DNA of 8,619 nt from Tardiphaga sp. (GCA_028290765.1 JAQGJF010000782.1:1-8619), one strand, 5' to 3'. Shown: positions 1-6,622, counted from the stretch's first letter. The notes: a model not told the origin generated them from the sequence alone. Translations and numbers: made by a program.

Positions 1-72
1 CAGATCCTCGAAGGCACCAACGAAATCATGCGGCTGATCGTGTCGCGAAAACTGATCGAGGGCGCGCGATGA
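1..72 (+). CDS. Acyl-CoA dehydrogenase, C-terminal end (likely isobutyryl-CoA dehydrogenase)
   Basis: Only the last 23 codons and a TGA stop are in the window; the gene starts upstream. The visible peptide carries ILEGTNEIMR followed by LIVSRKLIEGAR, the closing helix of FAD-dependent acyl-CoA dehydrogenases. The Glu of ILEG (bases 10-12) aligns with the catalytic base of the short/medium-chain and isobutyryl-CoA members. The ending is very like that of isobutyryl-CoA dehydrogenase (ACAD8) as I remember it. That enzyme oxidises isobutyryl-CoA to methacrylyl-CoA in valine breakdown, which suits the two genes that follow. The stop overlaps the next start in an ATGA arrangement, so the two are probably translationally coupled. 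Family membership is well supported by the motif; the exact substrate is inferred mainly from context, and a general short-chain or 2-methylacyl-CoA dehydrogenase is possible. Confidence 0.85.
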   Translation, partial: QILEGTNEIMRLIVSRKLIEGAR

Positions 73-1175
73 GTGCGTCCGCCGCATCGCAAAGCGTGGA
101 GCCCGACCTGATCGTGCGGCGCGAGGGCGCGGCCGGTATCATCAGGCTCAACCGGCCGAAGGCGATCAATGCCGTCACGCTGGAGATGTTTCGCGACATC
201 GACAAGGCGCTCGACCGTTTTGAGGCCGATCCGGCGGTTGGTCTGATTGTGCTGGAAGGCGCGGGCGAGCGCGGCCTGTGCGCCGGCGGTGATATCCGCG
301 CGCTCTATGAGAGTTCGCGGGTAGCGGGCGATCTCGGCAAGATCCTGTGGCGTGAGGAGTACATCCTCAACGCCCGCATTGCGAAATTCGCAAAACCCTA
401 TGTGGCCTTCATGGATGGCATCGTAATGGGCGGAGGCGTCGGCCTTGCCGCGCACGGCAGCCATCGGATCGTCACCGACAGGACCAAGCTTGCGATGCCG
501 GAAGTGGGTCTCGGCTTCTTTCCGGATGTGGGCGGCACCTGGCTGCTGTCGCGCGCGCCGGGGGAGATCGGCACCTACTTTGGCCTTTCCGGGCAAACCA
601 TGAATGGTCCCGATGCCGTTTATGCGGGGTTTGCCGATGTGGTGGTGCCGTCCGCTAAGCTTGCCGCTTTGCGCGAAGCGCTCACCAGGCTCAGCGCGGC
701 GGCGAACTCGACCGACGTGAAGGCCGCCATTAATGGCTTTGCGACCGGTGAGGCCGCCGGACCTGTTGCGGCGATTCAGCCGCGCATTGACCAATGGTTC
801 GCGCATGACCGGATGGAAGGCATTTTTGCGGCGCTGCATCGCGATGGCTCGGAGCTGGCGCTGGCGACACTCAAAACACTGAACGAGAAATCGCCGCGTG
901 GCATGGTGGTTACGCTAAAACTGCTGCGGCTGGCGCGCGTGTCGTCTTCGCTGCAGGAGTGCCTGGTGCGTGAATATCGCGCCGCGCTGGAAGTATTTTC
1001 CAGCGACGATTTCCGCGAAGGCGTGCGCGCGGCCGTGATCGACAAGGACCGGAATCCAAAATGGTCGCCGCCGCGGATCGAGGACGTCACGCCGGAGATG
1101 ATGGCGCCGTACTTCGCTGAGCTTGGCGCGGATGAACTGGTGTTCAATAAATCAGATACAAATAGGAACTCCTGA
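69..1175 (+). CDS. 3-hydroxyisobutyryl-CoA hydrolase (enoyl-CoA hydratase/isomerase family)
   Basis: This 368-residue crotonase-fold protein should hydrolyse 3-hydroxyisobutyryl-CoA to free 3-hydroxyisobutyrate and CoA in cytosolic valine degradation. Crotonase motifs appear in order: RLNRPKAINAV (27-36), the oxyanion-hole stretch GLCAGGDI (69-76), and MGGGVGLAAHG (120-130). MPEVGLGFFPDVGG (143-156) supplies E145 and D153, the acidic pair expected in this hydrolase. The C-terminal block SPRGMVVTLKLL (275-286), then ECLVREYRAA (297-306) and EGVRAAVIDKDRNPKW (317-332), separates hydrolases from plain enoyl-CoA hydratases. Length is close to the family's usual 350-385. The ATG overlaps the upstream stop and has a GAGGG Shine-Dalgarno at 58-62. 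The last codons are unusually AT-rich for this genome. A plain enoyl-CoA hydratase is the alternative, unlikely given the C-terminal domain. Confidence 0.93.
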   Translation: MSASAASQSVEPDLIVRREGAAGIIRLNRPKAINAVTLEMFRDIDKALDRFEADPAVGLIVLEGAGERGLCAGGDIRALYESSRVAGDLGKILWREEYILNARIAKFAKPYVAFMDGIVMGGGVGLAAHGSHRIVTDRTKLAMPEVGLGFFPDVGGTWLLSRAPGEIGTYFGLSGQTMNGPDAVYAGFADVVVPSAKLAALREALTRLSAAANSTDVKAAINGFATGEAAGPVAAIQPRIDQWFAHDRMEGIFAALHRDGSELALATLKTLNEKSPRGMVVTLKLLRLARVSSSLQECLVREYRAALEVFSSDDFREGVRAAVIDKDRNPKWSPPRIEDVTPEMMAPYFAELGADELVFNKSDTNRNS

Positions 1176-1177
1176 CC

Positions 1178-1185
1178 GGAGGGAG
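1178..1185 (+). promoter_or_regulatory. Shine-Dalgarno site for mmsB
   Basis: A purine-rich GGAGGGAG lies 8 bases before the ATG at 1194, in the 18-base gap after the hydrolase stop. It is the strongest ribosome-binding site in the window and settles the mmsB start. Confidence 0.7.
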
Positions 1186-1193
1186 AGCAGGAC

Positions 1194-2090
1194 ATGACGA
1201 CAGTCGCATTCATCGGGCTCGGCAATATGGGCGGGCCGATGGCCGCCAACCTGGTCAAGGCAGGCCACAAGGTGGTCGGCTTCGATCTGGTCAAAACCTC
1301 GCTCGATCAGGCCAAAGCCGATGGTGCCGCGATCGCCGCCAGCGCGGCTGAAGCGGTGAGGGGCGCGGAGGTGGTCATCACCATGCTGCCCGCGGGCAAG
1401 CATGTCGTCTCGGTGTGGAGCGATATCATTCCGTCGGTCGCAAAAGGCGCGCTGATGATCGACTGCTCGACCATCGATGTCGAAAGTGCCCGGCAGGCGC
1501 ATGCGCTTGCCGGCAAGGCCTCGGTGCTTTCGGTCGATGCGCCGGTGTCCGGTGGCACCGGTGGCACCGGTGGCGCCAAGGGAGCGACGCTCACCTTCAT
1601 GGCCGGAGGCGACGAAAAGGCGTTTGCCGCGGCAAAACCGATCCTGGAAGCGATGGGCAAGAAGATCGTACATTGCGGCGAGGGCGGCGCAGGGCAGGCG
1701 GCCAAGATCTGCAACAACATGATCCTCGGCATCTCCATGATCGGGGTGTGCGAGGCGTTCACGCTGGCGGAAAAGCTCGGACTGTCGCATCAGGCGCTGT
1801 TCGACGTGGCCTCGACCTCGTCGGGCCAGTGCTGGTCGCTCACGACCTACTGCCCGGTGCCGGGGCCGCTGCCGACGTCGCCCGCCAACAACGAGTACAA
1901 GCCCGGCTTCGCTGCCGCCCTGATGCTGAAGGATCTGCGTCTGTCGCAGGAGGCGGCCAAGGCGGCCGGCGCCGTAACCCCGCTCGGCGCCCATGCCGAA
2001 AGCATCTATGAGACCTACGAGAAATCCGGGCATGGCGGCGTCGATTTTTCTGGCATCATTCATCAGATCAGGCATTTGACGGGGAAGTAA
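1194..2090 (+). CDS. mmsB: 3-hydroxyisobutyrate dehydrogenase
   Basis: This 298-residue enzyme oxidises 3-hydroxyisobutyrate to methylmalonate semialdehyde with NAD+, the step after the hydrolase encoded immediately upstream. The N-terminal Rossmann motif is FIGLGNMGGPMAANL (6-20). The substrate-binding signature is DAPVSGG (115-121). The catalytic region GQAAKICNNM (167-176) holds K171 and N175. The C-terminal all-helical domain contains YCPVPGP (219-225) and LMLKDLRL (243-250), typical of true 3-hydroxyisobutyrate dehydrogenases. Length matches the family's roughly 295. One oddity is a glycine-rich loop, GGTGGTGGAKGA (120-131), that appears three residues longer than usual, matching a 9-bp tandem repeat in the DNA. 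A related beta-hydroxyacid dehydrogenase (tartronate semialdehyde reductase type) is possible but disfavoured by context and C-terminal motifs. Confidence 0.95.
   Translation: MTTVAFIGLGNMGGPMAANLVKAGHKVVGFDLVKTSLDQAKADGAAIAASAAEAVRGAEVVITMLPAGKHVVSVWSDIIPSVAKGALMIDCSTIDVESARQAHALAGKASVLSVDAPVSGGTGGTGGAKGATLTFMAGGDEKAFAAAKPILEAMGKKIVHCGEGGAGQAAKICNNMILGISMIGVCEAFTLAEKLGLSHQALFDVASTSSGQCWSLTTYCPVPGPLPTSPANNEYKPGFAAALMLKDLRLSQEAAKAAGAVTPLGAHAESIYETYEKSGHGGVDFSGIIHQIRHLTGK
1551..1577 (+). repeat. 9-bp tandem repeat (three units) inside mmsB
   Basis: GGTGGCACC occurs at 1551-1559 and again at 1560-1568, followed by GGTGGCGCC (one mismatch) at 1569-1577. It is in frame and encodes Gly-Gly-Thr, Gly-Gly-Thr, Gly-Gly-Ala at residues 120-128, directly after the Ser of the DAPVSGG signature. 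Replication slippage is the likely origin (inference). Confidence 0.85.
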
Positions 2091-2102
2091 CGGATCGGCC
2101 CG

Positions 2103-3851
2103 ATGACGACATTCCAGGACGCGCGCGCCTTTCTGCTGAAGCACCGCACCGATTATGACCGCGCGGTCGCCGATTTCCGCTGGCCCGATCCGGTTCCGTT
2201 CAACTGGGCGCTGGACTGGTTCGACGCGGGACTCGCCCGGGATCCGGCGAGCAAGGATCGCACGGCGCTATGGATCGTCGATGCCGGCAGCAATCGGGAA
2301 ACCAGATTGTCGTTCGAAGCGCTGTCGCGCCGCTCCAATCAGATGGCGAATTTCCTGCGGGCACAGGGGTTGAAGCGCGGCGATCATCTGCTGCTGTTGC
2401 TCGGCAATGTGGTGCCGTTGTGGGAAACCATGTTGGCGTCGATGAAGCTTGGGGTGGTGGTGATCCCCGCCACCACCTTGCTGACGCCGGACGAATTGCA
2501 GGATCGCCTCGATCGCGGCAAAGCCAAAATCGTGGTGGCATCGCAGGACCAGGTCGGCAAATTTGCCAGCCTGCGCGCCGGCGACCTGATCCGCGTCGTG
2601 GTGGGTGCCTCGGTCAAGCACGAGGGCTGGCTGCCGTTCGAGCAGGCGGCCGATTTCCCGGAGACGTTTACGCCGGATGGCCTGACCCAGGCCGACGATC
2701 CGATGCTGCTGTATTTCACCTCCGGCACCACGGCAAAGCCGAAACTGGTGCGGCACGGCCAGCGCAGCTATCCCGTTGGCGGACTGTCGACGATGTACTG
2801 GCTCGGGCTGCAGCCGGGCGATATCCATCTCAACATCTCCTCGCCGGGCTGGGCCAAGCACGCCTGGAGTTGCTTCTTTGCGCCGTGGAATGCCGGTGCC
2901 ACGGTGTTCGTGGTCAACCAGCCGCGGTTCGACGCCAAGGGACTGCTGGCGACCGTCGCCCGCTGCGGCGTCACCACGCTGTGCGCGCCGCCGACGGTGT
3001 GGCGGCTGTTCATCCAGGAGAGACTGGCGACTTTCAAGGTTTCGCTGCGCGAAGTCTGCGGCGCCGGCGAGCCGCTCAATCCCGAGGTTATCGATCAGGT
3101 CCGCGCGGCATGGGGACTGACCATCCGCGATGGCTATGGCCAGACCGAGACCACGGCGCTTGCCGGCAACTCGCCGGGCCAGAAGGTGAAGGTCGGGTCG
3201 ATGGGCCGGCCATTGCCGGGCTATCAGGTGCGGATCACCGACGTCGACGGCCGTCCCACCACGGAAGGCGAGGTCAGCCTCGTGCTCGGCGCGCAGCGGC
3301 CTGCCGGCCTGATGCAGGGTTATCAGGGCGACGACGGCAGCTTGAGCGGCGCCGATGGCGAGCTCTACCGCAGCGGCGATGTAGTGTTCGCCGACGACGA
3401 GGGTTATCTCACCTTCGTCGGCCGTTCCGACGACGTCTTCAAATCGTCCGACTATCGCATCAGCCCGTTCGAACTGGAGAGCATCCTGCTCGAACACGAA
3501 GCAGTCGCCGAAGCCGCAGTGGTGCCCAGTCCCGATCCGATCCGGCTTGCCATTCCCAAGGCCTATGTGCTGCTGGTGGCGGGCACCGAGCGATCGGCCG
3601 CCACCGCGCTGTCGATCTTTCGTCACCTGCACGTCAGGCTGGCGCCGTTCAAGCGGATCCGGCGCATCGAACTGGTCACCGAACTGCCGAAGACCATTTC
3701 AGGCAAGATACGGCGGGTGCAGCTGCGCCGCCTCGAACATGATAATAATCATGGCGATGCGTTGCGCGGTGTGGAATTTCGCGAAGAAGATTTTTCCGAA
3801 TTGCAGTCATTGCGCTCATCCGGAGCAGTGGAGAATTTGAACGATGAATGA
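2103..3851 (+). CDS. AMP-forming acyl-CoA synthetase (medium-chain-like)
   Basis: This 582-residue ANL-superfamily ligase should activate a carboxylic acid through an acyl-adenylate to the CoA thioester in the cytosol. Core motifs appear in order: the phosphate loop YFTSGTTAKPKLVRH (204-218), SSPGWAKHAW (246-255) as in acetyl-/medium-chain synthetases, DGYGQTETT (343-351), YRSGD (422-426) with the ATP-ribose Asp, the hinge region GRSDDVFKSSDYRISPFELE (440-459), and LPKTISGKIRR (528-538) with the adenylation lysine K535. The overall pattern resembles the ACSM medium-chain group rather than true acetyl-CoA synthetase, which is about 650 residues. The hinge motif has Asp450 where Gly is most common. 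The ATG lies 12 bases after the mmsB stop with only a weak GGGGAAG (2081-2087) upstream, so termination-reinitiation may matter. The 3' end overlaps the next gene by 8 bases. The substrate cannot be read from sequence; a medium, branched or aromatic acid is plausible. Confidence 0.9.
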   Translation: MTTFQDARAFLLKHRTDYDRAVADFRWPDPVPFNWALDWFDAGLARDPASKDRTALWIVDAGSNRETRLSFEALSRRSNQMANFLRAQGLKRGDHLLLLLGNVVPLWETMLASMKLGVVVIPATTLLTPDELQDRLDRGKAKIVVASQDQVGKFASLRAGDLIRVVVGASVKHEGWLPFEQAADFPETFTPDGLTQADDPMLLYFTSGTTAKPKLVRHGQRSYPVGGLSTMYWLGLQPGDIHLNISSPGWAKHAWSCFFAPWNAGATVFVVNQPRFDAKGLLATVARCGVTTLCAPPTVWRLFIQERLATFKVSLREVCGAGEPLNPEVIDQVRAAWGLTIRDGYGQTETTALAGNSPGQKVKVGSMGRPLPGYQVRITDVDGRPTTEGEVSLVLGAQRPAGLMQGYQGDDGSLSGADGELYRSGDVVFADDEGYLTFVGRSDDVFKSSDYRISPFELESILLEHEAVAEAAVVPSPDPIRLAIPKAYVLLVAGTERSAATALSIFRHLHVRLAPFKRIRRIELVTELPKTISGKIRRVQLRRLEHDNNHGDALRGVEFREEDFSELQSLRSSGAVENLNDE

Positions 3852-4323
3852 GATACTGACCAGGCCTGCGGTGGAACGCGAGGCCTATATGAAGATGGTG
3901 GGCACCGAGGTCGGCGTATCGGCGTGGCATTTGGTGGATCAGAAGCGAATCGATGCTTTTGCCGACGTCACTGAGGACCACCAGTTTATCCATGTCGATC
4001 CGGACCGCGCCGCGCGTGAAACACCATATGGCTCGACGGTCGCCCACGGCTTTCTCACGGTGTCGATGCTTTCGGTGTTTTCCTACGAGGCGCTGCCGAA
4101 AATCGCGGGCGCGGTTCGTGGCGTGAATTACGGTTTCGACCGGCTGCGCTTCATTTCACCGGTGCGGGCTGGATCGCGCTTGCGCGGTCGGTTCACGCTG
4201 GTCGAGGCGAAACTGCGCGGGGCCGACGTGCTCGAGTCGCGGACCAATGTCGTCGTTGAAATCGAGGGCGGCGCCAGGCCGGCGCTGGTCGCGGACTGGA
4301 TCGGCCTGATCTATTTTACTTGA
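3844..4323 (+). CDS. MaoC-family (R)-specific enoyl-CoA hydratase
   Basis: This 159-residue single hot-dog-fold protein probably hydrates a trans-2-enoyl-CoA to an (R)-3-hydroxyacyl-CoA. The hydratase-2 signature spans 38-70: AFADVTEDHQFIHVDPDRA, then TVAHGF. D45 and H50 form the D-x4-H catalytic pair, and HG is at 68-69. From memory, the protein resembles the mycobacterial HtdZ (Rv0130) and rhizobial NodN-like branch more than the two-domain yeast or human hydratase 2. The start overlaps the synthetase stop by 8 bases and has GGAG at 3830-3833, so it is likely coupled to synthetase translation. An adjacent dehydrogenase of the HSD17B4 type could act on its product. The family also contains dehydratases of other acyl-CoAs, so the exact substrate is open. 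Confidence 0.88.
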   Translation: MNEILTRPAVEREAYMKMVGTEVGVSAWHLVDQKRIDAFADVTEDHQFIHVDPDRAARETPYGSTVAHGFLTVSMLSVFSYEALPKIAGAVRGVNYGFDRLRFISPVRAGSRLRGRFTLVEAKLRGADVLESRTNVVVEIEGGARPALVADWIGLIYFT

Positions 4324-4328
4324 ATTCC

Positions 4329-4333
4329 AGGGA
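4329..4333 (+). promoter_or_regulatory. Shine-Dalgarno site for the SDR gene
   Basis: AGGGA lies 8 bases ahead of the ATG at 4342, in the 18-base gap after the MaoC stop. It supports that start and independent ribosome loading inside the operon. Confidence 0.5.
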
Positions 4334-4341
4334 CTGCCATC

Positions 4342-5259
4342 ATGACAATCAGATTTGACGGACGCGTCGCCATCGTCACCGGCGCGGGCAATGGGTTAGG
4401 GCGTGCACATGCGTTGGGGCTGGCGAGTCGTGGCGCCAAGGTCGTGGTCAATGATTTTGGCGGAGGGCGCGACGGCACCGGCGGATCGCTGACGGCAGCC
4501 GAGACCGTGGTCGAGGAAATCCGCAAGACCGGCGGCACCGCGATCGCCGACGGCGCCGACGTCTCGAATTTCGAGCAGGTCAAGGCGATGGTGGACCGCG
4601 CGGTTGCCGAATGGGGCAGCGTCGACGTGCTGTGCGCCAATGCCGGCATTTTGCGCGACAAGTCGTTCGGCAAGATGGAGCTGGCGGATTTTGCCAAGGT
4701 GCTCGACGTGCATCTCACCGGCACCTTCTATTGCTGCAAGGCGGTATGGGACGGCATGCGCGAGCGCAACTACGGCCGCATCGTGGTGACGACCTCATCG
4801 TCGGGCCTCTACGGCAATTTCGGCCAGGCCAATTACGGCGCCGCCAAGACCGGCATGATCGGCCTTATGAATGTGCTCGCGGAAGAGGGCCGCAAGACCG
4901 ACATCCGCGTCAACATGATTTCGCCGACCGCGGCCACCCGCATGACCGAAGGCTTGATTCCACCGCAGGTGCTGGCGCTGATGAAGCCCGAATCGATCAC
5001 CCCCGCGGTACTGTTCCTGCTGGCCGAGAACGCGCCGACCCGCACCATCATGGGGGCCGGCGCCGGATCCTTCGCGGTGATCAGGATTCTGGAAAGCGAA
5101 GGCATGAGCCTCGCGGAAACCGACTGGACGCCGGACGCGATCGCAGCGCATTTTTCGGAGATCAGCGACATGTCGAAGGCCAAGGCGCTTGAAGGCGCCT
5201 TCCAGCAGACCCAGAAATATGTCGAACAGGCCGCGGCCAAGGCCGGGGTGAAGCTGTAG
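4342..5259 (+). CDS. SDR-family (R)-3-hydroxyacyl-CoA dehydrogenase-like oxidoreductase
   Basis: This 305-residue classical short-chain dehydrogenase probably oxidises an (R)-3-hydroxyacyl-CoA to the 3-ketoacyl-CoA with NAD+. It has the cofactor motif TGAGNGLGRAHA (13-24), VNDFGGGRDG (36-45) with D38 placed to favour NAD over NADP, CANAGILRDKSF (98-109), and catalytic S152, Y165 and K169 in the SSSG and GNFGQANYGAAK blocks. NAGILRD and GNFGQANY are characteristic of the dehydrogenase domain of peroxisomal multifunctional enzyme 2 (HSD17B4). In that eukaryotic protein the domain is fused to a MaoC hydratase; here the hydratase is the preceding separate gene. It is longer than a minimal SDR (about 250) because of a C-terminal tail (about 250-305) seen in this subgroup. 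The stop is followed by a palindromic repeat, so this is probably the last gene of the operon. A steroid or other secondary alcohol substrate cannot be excluded. Confidence 0.9.
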   Translation: MTIRFDGRVAIVTGAGNGLGRAHALGLASRGAKVVVNDFGGGRDGTGGSLTAAETVVEEIRKTGGTAIADGADVSNFEQVKAMVDRAVAEWGSVDVLCANAGILRDKSFGKMELADFAKVLDVHLTGTFYCCKAVWDGMRERNYGRIVVTTSSSGLYGNFGQANYGAAKTGMIGLMNVLAEEGRKTDIRVNMISPTAATRMTEGLIPPQVLALMKPESITPAVLFLLAENAPTRTIMGAGAGSFAVIRILESEGMSLAETDWTPDAIAAHFSEISDMSKAKALEGAFQQTQKYVEQAAAKAGVKL

Positions 5260-5273
5260 TTCGACGGAGACTT

Positions 5274-5353
5274 GTAGCCCGCATGAGCGTAGCGACATGC
5301 GGGGTGTTCCGCGAAGATGAAACCCCGGATGTCGCTTCGCTCATCGGGGCTAC
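5274..5353. repeat. Palindromic intergenic repeat (REP-like double hairpin)
   Basis: Two 31-base arms (5274-5304 and 5323-5353) are inverted copies matching at 27 of 31 positions, around an 18-base centre. Each arm also folds on itself. Arm 1 pairs CCCGCATG (5278-5285) with CATGCGGG (5296-5303) across a 10-base loop. Arm 2 pairs CCCCGGATG (5323-5331) with CATCGGGG (5342-5349), with one bulged G. GTAGCCC-flanked repeats of this kind recur between genes in Bradyrhizobium-type genomes as I recall them. The element fills most of the 118-base gap 5260-5377 and sits just after the last operon gene, so it may stabilise the 3' end of that mRNA or weaken read-through. It lacks an adjacent long T tract, so it is not a standard intrinsic terminator. 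Confidence 0.85.
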
Positions 5354-5377
5354 GCATTTTGAACGACGCGGGTACCC

Positions 5378-6622
5378 GTGACCGACGAAATCCAAACCGA
5401 AGTCGCGGTCATCGGCGCCGGACCCGCCGGGCTGATGGCGGCCGAGGTGATCGCGCAGGGCGGTGCACACGTCACCATTTACGATGCGATGCCGTCGGCC
5501 GGCCGCAAGTTTCTGATGGCAGGGCGTGGCGGCCTCAATCTGACGCACAGTGAAGCATTGCCGGCGTTTCTGACGCGCTATGGCGCGGCGATGCCGCATC
5601 TCGCGCCGGCGATCGAGGCGTTTTCGCCGAGCACCTTGCGCGCCTGGAGTGAAGCGTTGGGACAGCCGACCTTTGTCGGCTCCAGCGGGCGGGTTTTTCC
5701 GCAGGCGTTCAAGGCGTCGCCTTTGTTGCGCGCTTGGCTGCGGCGGCTCGATGGTCTCGGCGTGCAACTCGCGCTGCGCCATCGCTGGACCGGCTGGGAC
5801 GATGACGGAAGGCTGTTGTTGGCGACGCCCGACGGCCGGCGCGGGGTCGATGCGCGAACGACCGTGCTGGCGCTCGGCGGCGCCAGTTGGCCGCGGCTTG
5901 GTTCTGACGGTGCCTGGGTCGAGACGCTCACCGCCAAAGGCGTTGTCGTTTCGCCGTTACGGCCGGCGAATAGTGGTTTCACGGTCGCGTGGTCCGACCT
6001 TTTCAAGGACCGGTTCGAGGGACAGCCGCTGAAGGGTATCGCACTGTCGTTCGGGGCGCACACGGTGCGCGGCGAGGCCATGATCACGCGCACCGGTATC
6101 GAGGGCGGCGCGGTGTATGCGCTGTCATCGCAATTGCGCGAGGCGATCATCGCCGATGGCGCGGCGACCTTGCAGGTCGGGCTGCGGCCCGATGCGGATG
6201 CAGCCGAACTGGTTGCCAGGCTGGAGGCGCCCCGCGGCAAGCAATCGCTGTCGACCTTTCTGCGCAAGGCGGCGCATCTTTCGCCGGCGGCTATCGGGCT
6301 GTTGCAGGAGGCTGCCATGGCGTCCGGGGCCACATTGGCGTCGTTGTCGCCGGCAAGTTTGGCCGGATTGATCAACGCGGTGCCGGTCAGGCTTAACGGC
6401 GTCGCACCGATTGCGCGCGCCATCTCCAGTGCCGGCGGGATTGCATTCGACGAACTCAATCCAGACTTTATGATCGAACGTTTGCCCGGCGTATTCGCCG
6501 CCGGGGAGATGCTGGATTGGGAAGCACCGACCGGCGGCTACCTGCTGCAGGCTTCATTCGCCACAGGCGCCGGGGCGGGTAGAGGCGTGCTGAAATGGCT
6601 GAAGGGCAAGTCCCCAGCATAA
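5378..6622 (+). CDS. HI0933/YhiN-like FAD-binding flavoprotein (TIGR03862-type)
   Basis: This 414-residue FAD-dependent oxidoreductase-like protein has unknown substrate and pathway. The N-terminal dinucleotide motif is VIGAGPAGLMAAE (11-23), followed by a beta strand ending in D36. GRKFLMAGRGGLNLTHSE (42-59) is the hallmark of the HI0933 family. VLALGGASWPRLGSDG lies mid-protein, and the C-terminal FAD-contact block begins GEMLDWEAPTGGYLLQAS (376-393). Length fits the family's roughly 400. I chose the GTG at 5378 because an in-frame TGA lies at 5360-5362 and this is the only start between that stop and the FAD motif; the ribosome site is weak. The gene stands alone, separated from the upstream operon by a palindromic repeat and convergent with the next gene. 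No signal peptide or membrane segment is seen. Family confidence is high; function is not known to me. Confidence 0.9.
   Translation: MTDEIQTEVAVIGAGPAGLMAAEVIAQGGAHVTIYDAMPSAGRKFLMAGRGGLNLTHSEALPAFLTRYGAAMPHLAPAIEAFSPSTLRAWSEALGQPTFVGSSGRVFPQAFKASPLLRAWLRRLDGLGVQLALRHRWTGWDDDGRLLLATPDGRRGVDARTTVLALGGASWPRLGSDGAWVETLTAKGVVVSPLRPANSGFTVAWSDLFKDRFEGQPLKGIALSFGAHTVRGEAMITRTGIEGGAVYALSSQLREAIIADGAATLQVGLRPDADAAELVARLEAPRGKQSLSTFLRKAAHLSPAAIGLLQEAAMASGATLASLSPASLAGLINAVPVRLNGVAPIARAISSAGGIAFDELNPDFMIERLPGVFAAGEMLDWEAPTGGYLLQASFATGAGAGRGVLKWLKGKSPA

Noticed and set aside
1551..1577. Tandem repeat as the start of a CRISPR or a longer satellite
   Set aside because: Only three 9-bp units, in frame within a coding sequence and without spacers.
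1152..2144. Minus-strand open frame of 330 residues over mmsB
   Set aside because: Low-complexity, His/Arg-rich antisense translation with no motif; the plus-strand frame is a clear MmsB.
2268..3742. Long open frames of 454 residues (minus, 2268-3632) and 490 residues (plus, 2270-3742) inside the synthetase gene
   Set aside because: Both are shadows of the GC-rich synthetase frame. Their translations are Arg/Gly/His-rich and without recognisable domains, while the 2103-3851 frame has every expected ligase motif.
5323..5360. Right arm of the palindrome as an intrinsic terminator
   Set aside because: A GC hairpin is present but only four T residues follow some bases later (5357-5360), and the arm is better explained as half of a repeat element.
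5578..6459. Minus-strand open frame of 293 residues over the flavoprotein
   Set aside because: Ser/Ala/Pro-rich shadow; the opposite strand has intact FAD-binding motifs.
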